From Segatella buccae ATCC 33574 (lineage in GTDB: Bacteria; Bacteroidota; Bacteroidia; Bacteroidales; Bacteroidaceae): a stretch of DNA of 64,000 nucleotides. Shown here in pieces: positions 61,206-64,000 of the stretch (position 1 is its first letter; each line of letters opens with the position of its first letter). The stretch spans positions 856,087 to 920,086 of the forward strand of contig NZ_GL586311.1 of NCBI RefSeq assembly GCF_000184945.1, written 5' to 3'. The notes under the pieces were generated by a model, which saw nothing but the letters and a program-made list of their open reading frames with translations, did not search any database and was not told the origin of the DNA. The position numbers and the translations under genes were made by a program.

Positions 61206-61735
61206 TCATTTTTCATTTTCTTTAGGAACTCCCAGATCACGATGCCGGCCGTGACGCTCACGTTGAGCGAGTGTTTGGTGCCAAATTGAGGTATCTCCAG
61301 ACATCCGTCGCACAAGTCTACCACGCTTTGGCTCACGCCCTTCACCTCGTTGCCGAAGACCACGGCGTAGCGTTGTCCCTGCCCGGTTTCGAGCCTTTGC
61401 AGTTTGGTCGAGCCCTCCACTTGTTCGATACTGTATACGAAGTAGCCGTCGGCCTTGAGTTGGTTGACGGCTTCTTCGGTTGTGGCAAAATATTTCCAGT
61501 CTACGGAGTCTTCCCCTCCGAGTGCCGTCTTGTGTATCTCGGCGTTGGGCGGAGTGGCGGTGATGCCGCACAGATAGATGGATTCCACACGGAAAGCGTC
61601 GCCCGAACGGAACACCGAACCGACATTGTAGAGCGACCTTACGTTGTCAAGCACGACGACAAGCGGCAGCTTCGGGGCTTCCTTAAACTCCTCCACCGAC
61701 AGGCGGGACATTTCTATGGTGCGTAGTTTGCGCAT
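61199..61735 (-). CDS. TrmH/SpoU-family RNA 2'-O-methyltransferase
   Basis: 178 residues, SPOUT fold. The conserved motifs are LDNVRSLYNVGSVFRSGDAF (motif 1), VVFGNEVKGVSQ (motif 2) and IPQFGTKHSLNVSVTAGIVIWE (motif 3, the SAM knot). It methylates a ribose in tRNA or rRNA; the exact site cannot be told. Dimeric cytoplasmic enzyme. 69 bases after sufE in the same direction; the C-terminus runs into an inverted repeat. Confidence 0.93.
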   Translation of the reverse strand: MRKLRTIEMSRLSVEEFKEAPKLPLVVVLDNVRSLYNVGSVFRSGDAFRVESIYLCGITATPPNAEIHKTALGGEDSVDWKYFATTEEAVNQLKADGYFVYSIEQVEGSTKLQRLETGQGQRYAVVFGNEVKGVSQSVVDLCDGCLEIPQFGTKHSLNVSVTAGIVIWEFLKKMKNEK

Positions 61736-61804
61736 TTGGGCAGGTGATAAGTGGTAGGTGACAGGTGGTGGGTGTTAAATGAACTCCTTGTCCTGCTGTC
61801 CCCC

Positions 61805-62221
61805 TTATTTCATGGAATAGGCCAGTGCGTAGGCCTTGATTTGCTTCACCATGGCCAGCAGGCCGTTGGAGCGCGTGGGCGAAAGATGCTCTTTCAGTCC
61901 TATGCGGTCGATGAAATAGAGGTCGGCATCGAGTATTTCCTGCGGTGTGTGCCCGCTGATGACGCGGATGAGCAGGGCGATGATGCCTTTCACGATGAGC
62001 GCGTCGCTCTCGGCGGTGAATACGAGCTTGCCGTCTACGAGGTCGCATTGCAGCCACACGCGGCTCTGGCAGCCGTCGATGAGGTTCTGCTCCGTCTTGT
62101 ATTTCTCGTCGAGCGCACCCAGTTCGTTGCCCAAGTCGATGAGCATCTGGTAGCGGTCCATCCAGTCGGTGAAGTCTTCGAACTCTTCGATGACCTCATC
62201 TTGTATTTCGTTGATTGTCAT
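61805..62221 (-). CDS. sufE: SufE-family sulfur-acceptor protein
   Basis: 138 residues, full SufE fold: EEFEDFTDWMDRYQMLIDLG at the N-terminus and the active Cys in LIDGCQSRVWLQ (about residue 51), which accepts persulfide sulfur from a SufS-type desulfurase for Fe-S cluster assembly; the end has the SPTRSNGLLAMVKQIKAYA helix. No sufS is adjacent. Overlaps the U32 peptidase gene by 4 bases, so translation is coupled. Confidence 0.95.
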   Translation of the reverse strand: MTINEIQDEVIEEFEDFTDWMDRYQMLIDLGNELGALDEKYKTEQNLIDGCQSRVWLQCDLVDGKLVFTAESDALIVKGIIALLIRVISGHTPQEILDADLYFIDRIGLKEHLSPTRSNGLLAMVKQIKAYALAYSMK

Positions 62222-63480
62222 ATTTTCTCTTGTTGTTCTACTTTTTCCAGTTTGAAGAGCTTGTCGTTGGGTCGCACTTTCTCCGGTACGGGGATCGACA
62301 CACGTTGCTTTTGCAACGCCCGCTCCACGGGTTTGAGGTCAAACCTTATTTCATCGGCATTGAGCCAGAGGGCTCCGGTCGTAGGCCCCGTGATGAGCAG
62401 TTTGTCGCCCACGGCGAAGTCGGTAGCCTCCACGGCCACCTCGGCCACCCCGAGCTTGGAGAAATATTTCATGACCTTGCCCACGAGCACTTTCCTTTCG
62501 GTGGCGCTGGAACCGTAGTGCTTGTTCCATTCGCCCATCTTCTGCCCCTGATAGTAGCCGTCCCAGAAGCCGCGGTTGAAGACTGTGGCCAAGCGTTCGT
62601 CCCACCGGTCTTTTTTCTCTTCGGTGTAAGTGCCGTCGAGCACGCTCGCTATGGCTTCCTTGTAGCACGACACCACCGTGTGTACATATTCCGGACCGCG
62701 GGCGCGCCCCTCTATCTTGAACACCCTCACGCCGGCCTCCATCATACGGTCGATGAAGCGCACGGTCTTCAGGTCTTTCGGACTCATGATATATTTGTTG
62801 TCTATCTCGAGCTGGTTGCCCGTCTCGTTGTCAGTCACGGTGTAGGAGCGGCGGCATATCTGCACGCACTCCCCGCGGTTGGCTGAGCGGTTGGCATCGT
62901 GCAAGCTCATGTAGCACTTGCCGCTCACGGCCATGCAGAAAGCCCCGTGGCAGAACATCTCGATGCGGATGAGTTCGCCCCGTGGGCCGCAGATGTGCTG
63001 TTCCACGATTTGCCGGTGTATCTCGGCCACCTGTTCCATGTTGAGTTCGCGTGCCAGCACCACCACATCGGCGAATCGGGCATAGAATTTCAGCGACTCG
63101 ATGTTGGTGATGTTGAGTTGTGTGGAGAGATGCACCTCCACGCCTTTCTCCGCACAATAGGCCATCACGGCCACATCGCTGGCTATCACGGCCGTGATCC
63201 GGGCCTCCTTGGCCGCGTCCACAATCTCGCGCATGGCGTTGAGGTCTTCACCATATATAATGGTATTGACCGTGAGGTAGGTCTTGATGCCATGCTTGTC
63301 GCACGTGGCAGCTATCTCCCGCAAGTCGTCGATGGTGAAGTGGTTGGCCGAGTGGGAGCGCATGTTCAGCTGTCCGATGCCGAAATACACGGAGCCTGCG
63401 CCCGCCTTGATGGCGGCGGCCAATGATTCTCGCGAACCCACGGGCGCCATGATTTCAAATTCTTCGATTCTTCCGTTCAT
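62218..63480 (-). CDS. U32-family peptidase / collagenase-like hydroxylase-type protein
   Basis: 420 residues from ATG 63480 (MNGRIEEFEIMAPVGSRESL). TIM-barrel N-terminus (AAIKAGAGSVYFGIGQLNMR) and the four-cysteine region typical of the family (FCHGAFCMAVSGKCYMS and RGECVQICRRSY), which binds an Fe-S cluster in related RlhA/TrhP hydroxylation enzymes; a PrtC-like protease role is the older view. A promoter at 63486-63516 leaves only 5 bases between -7 box and ATG, so the gene seems leaderless. A second Met (63450) would give a 30-base leader. Confidence 0.92.
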   Translation of the reverse strand: MNGRIEEFEIMAPVGSRESLAAAIKAGAGSVYFGIGQLNMRSHSANHFTIDDLREIAATCDKHGIKTYLTVNTIIYGEDLNAMREIVDAAKEARITAVIASDVAVMAYCAEKGVEVHLSTQLNITNIESLKFYARFADVVVLARELNMEQVAEIHRQIVEQHICGPRGELIRIEMFCHGAFCMAVSGKCYMSLHDANRSANRGECVQICRRSYTVTDNETGNQLEIDNKYIMSPKDLKTVRFIDRMMEAGVRVFKIEGRARGPEYVHTVVSCYKEAIASVLDGTYTEEKKDRWDERLATVFNRGFWDGYYQGQKMGEWNKHYGSSATERKVLVGKVMKYFSKLGVAEVAVEATDFAVGDKLLITGPTTGALWLNADEIRFDLKPVERALQKQRVSIPVPEKVRPNDKLFKLEKVEQQEKI

Positions 63481-63485
63481 GCGTG

Positions 63486-63516
63486 CAAAGTTACTGCAAC
63501 TATGGCGAACTACCAA
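63486..63516 (-). promoter_or_regulatory. Promoter of the U32 peptidase-sufE unit, leaderless arrangement
   Basis: On the minus strand TTG (63514-63516), 20-base spacer, TAACTTTG (63486-63493), then ATG after 5 bases. Confidence 0.7.
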
Positions 63517-63600
63517 AATTTATCCTCTTTTTCCTCTTTCTGTCGGCTCGGGGCATTGGCTTCCTGAGGCGTGTGCTCTGTCAAGAGTTTTCGTCTGCCA

Positions 63601-63632
63601 TTTGTTTTTGGCCTTTTTTATGATTATCTTTG
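63601..63632 (+). promoter_or_regulatory. Orphan promoter ahead of a hairpin terminator, copy B
   Basis: TTTG (63601-63604), 20-base spacer, TATCTTTG (63625-63632), both exact. Same geometry as 39207-39238. Confidence 0.6.
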
Positions 63633-63637
63633 CATTG

Positions 63638-63669
63638 GCAAGAGGAGTACGCAAGTGCTCCTCTTTTTT
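63638..63669 (+). ncRNA. Predicted hairpin-only RNA, copy B
   Basis: After the promoter and exactly 7 bases, a 26-base hairpin (63640-63665; AAGAGGAGTAC pairing with GTGCTCCTCTT, loop GCAA) and a T-run (to 63669). The transcript is about 30 bases. Stem length, loop size and spacing equal those of copy A, although half of the stem bases differ. Confidence 0.5.
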
Positions 63670-63699
63670 GATTCCTAAGCCGCCAACGGCTCCTCAACT

Positions 63700-63820
63700 C
63701 CCAAAATGGCCTGTCATCCGGCCCGAACGACCTTGTAAAAGGGCCTCTTTGAGCTTCTGACTGTGGCCGTTTTGCAAGGTTGTTTGGGCCGAGTGGGAAA
63801 ATTGATGGGGCGGAAAGGGC
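63700..63820 (+). repeat. Conserved tail element, copy B, forming a long imperfect hairpin
   Basis: 63720-63745 and 63765-63790 are inverted copies of a 26-base core; in RNA they pair with three G-U pairs and one mismatch, loop 19 bases. The right half (GGCCGTTTTGCAA ... GTTTGGGCC) matches the core of the 430-bp repeats and the 39-kb copy. Confidence 0.65.
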
Positions 63821-64000
63821 AGACCGGACGAATGTTTTTGGAAATCCAAAAGACAGGAGTGCTTTTGGCTGTAAGGCTTTTTCGAAAGATTTAATAGTTT
63901 GTGCTATATGTGGTCTTAGCATACAAGAGACCCCCGAGACCCCTCTAAGAGACCCCCAACCCCCTAAAGGGGGCTTTGCCATCCACCTGTTCGCAGGAAG
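63821..64000. other. End of window, gene-free with palindromic repeat
   Basis: No gene. CCCCCTAAAGGGGG (63960-63973) with preceding AGACCCCC units is a small palindrome of a kind frequent between Bacteroidetes genes. Confidence 0.55.

Noticed and set aside
63581..63982. 133-codon minus-strand frame at the window end
   Set aside because: Covers the orphan promoter, hairpin and tail element; composition follows the repeat and no homology is apparent.
1..64000. CRISPR arrays, tRNA or rRNA genes, insertion sequences, prophage or restriction/anti-phage genes
   Set aside because: Looked for spaced direct repeats, cloverleaf patterns and transposase, integrase or nuclease proteins; none was convincing apart from the YefM/YoeB pair.

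Overview
The window looks like chromosome of a Prevotella-type Bacteroidetes. Genes carry the Bacteroidetes promoter (TTTG about 20 bases ahead of TAnnTTTG), there is a SusC/SusD pair, RagB-type and TIKI-type surface proteins, a FecI/FecR-type regulator pair, and housekeeping genes with Bacteroidetes-like sequence. By eye most of it is moderately GC-rich. AT-rich islands lie at about 13.8-14.5 kb (toxin-antitoxin), 43.3-47.7 kb (SusD and most of SusC) and 53.2-57.1 kb. I see no tRNA, rRNA, CRISPR array, transposase or prophage gene.

Layout. 0-13.7 kb: a truncated LytTR regulator with possible direct-repeat operators ahead of a TIKI-fold membrane protein, then mutS, a GH51 arabinofuranosidase, lgt, ychF, a SemiSWEET, a nitroreductase, a C1-like lipoprotein protease and glf behind a 21-codon leader ORF. 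13.8-14.4 kb: a YoeB/YefM-type toxin-antitoxin pair. 14.9-21.5 kb: a five-gene minus-strand envelope operon (ABC exporter, LTA-synthase-like transferase, LpxL-like acyltransferase, two glycosyltransferase-type genes). 21.6-25.1 kb: miaB, a PAP2 membrane enzyme and an SDR. 25.7-29.5 kb: two HxlR regulators, a cupin and RNase R. 29.7-33.4 kb: an ECF sigma factor coupled to a single-pass/beta-barrel protein, a DUF4840 lipoprotein and an esterase. 33.6-38.7 kb: a compact peroxide-stress island, dps-ahpF-ahpC-sod with divergent oxyR. 39.7-50.2 kb: a secreted protein, then a glycan-use locus (GH97, SusD, SusC with STN domain, FecR, ECF sigma). 50.4-63.5 kb: a second LTA-synthase-like protein, a frameshifted EamA transporter, an AT-rich outer-membrane barrel, a hemolysin-III protein, cysS, pncB, a TrmH-family methyltransferase, sufE and a U32 peptidase.

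The most unusual content is non-coding. (1) Two related minus-strand units, at 53.15-53.50 and 56.71-57.10 kb, each have an FNR-like palindrome, a promoter with the same geometry, and an AT-rich RNA with repeated AGATTGT motifs; the first ends in a strong terminator. They flank the AT-rich barrel gene. (2) Two units at 39.17-39.24 and 63.60-63.67 kb have a complete promoter exactly 7 bases ahead of a 26-base hairpin terminator, so the predicted transcript is little more than the hairpin; each is followed by a conserved sequence. (3) A gene-free repeat of about 430 bp occurs three times (14.46, 25.20, 56.28 kb), with degenerate relatives, and has a hairpin with a compensatory base-pair change. 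It shares a core with family 2. (4) A purine-rich GGAGTTAAGG repeat forms long inverted repeats between genes, one with 63-base perfect arms. Several genes appear to be leaderless or nearly so.
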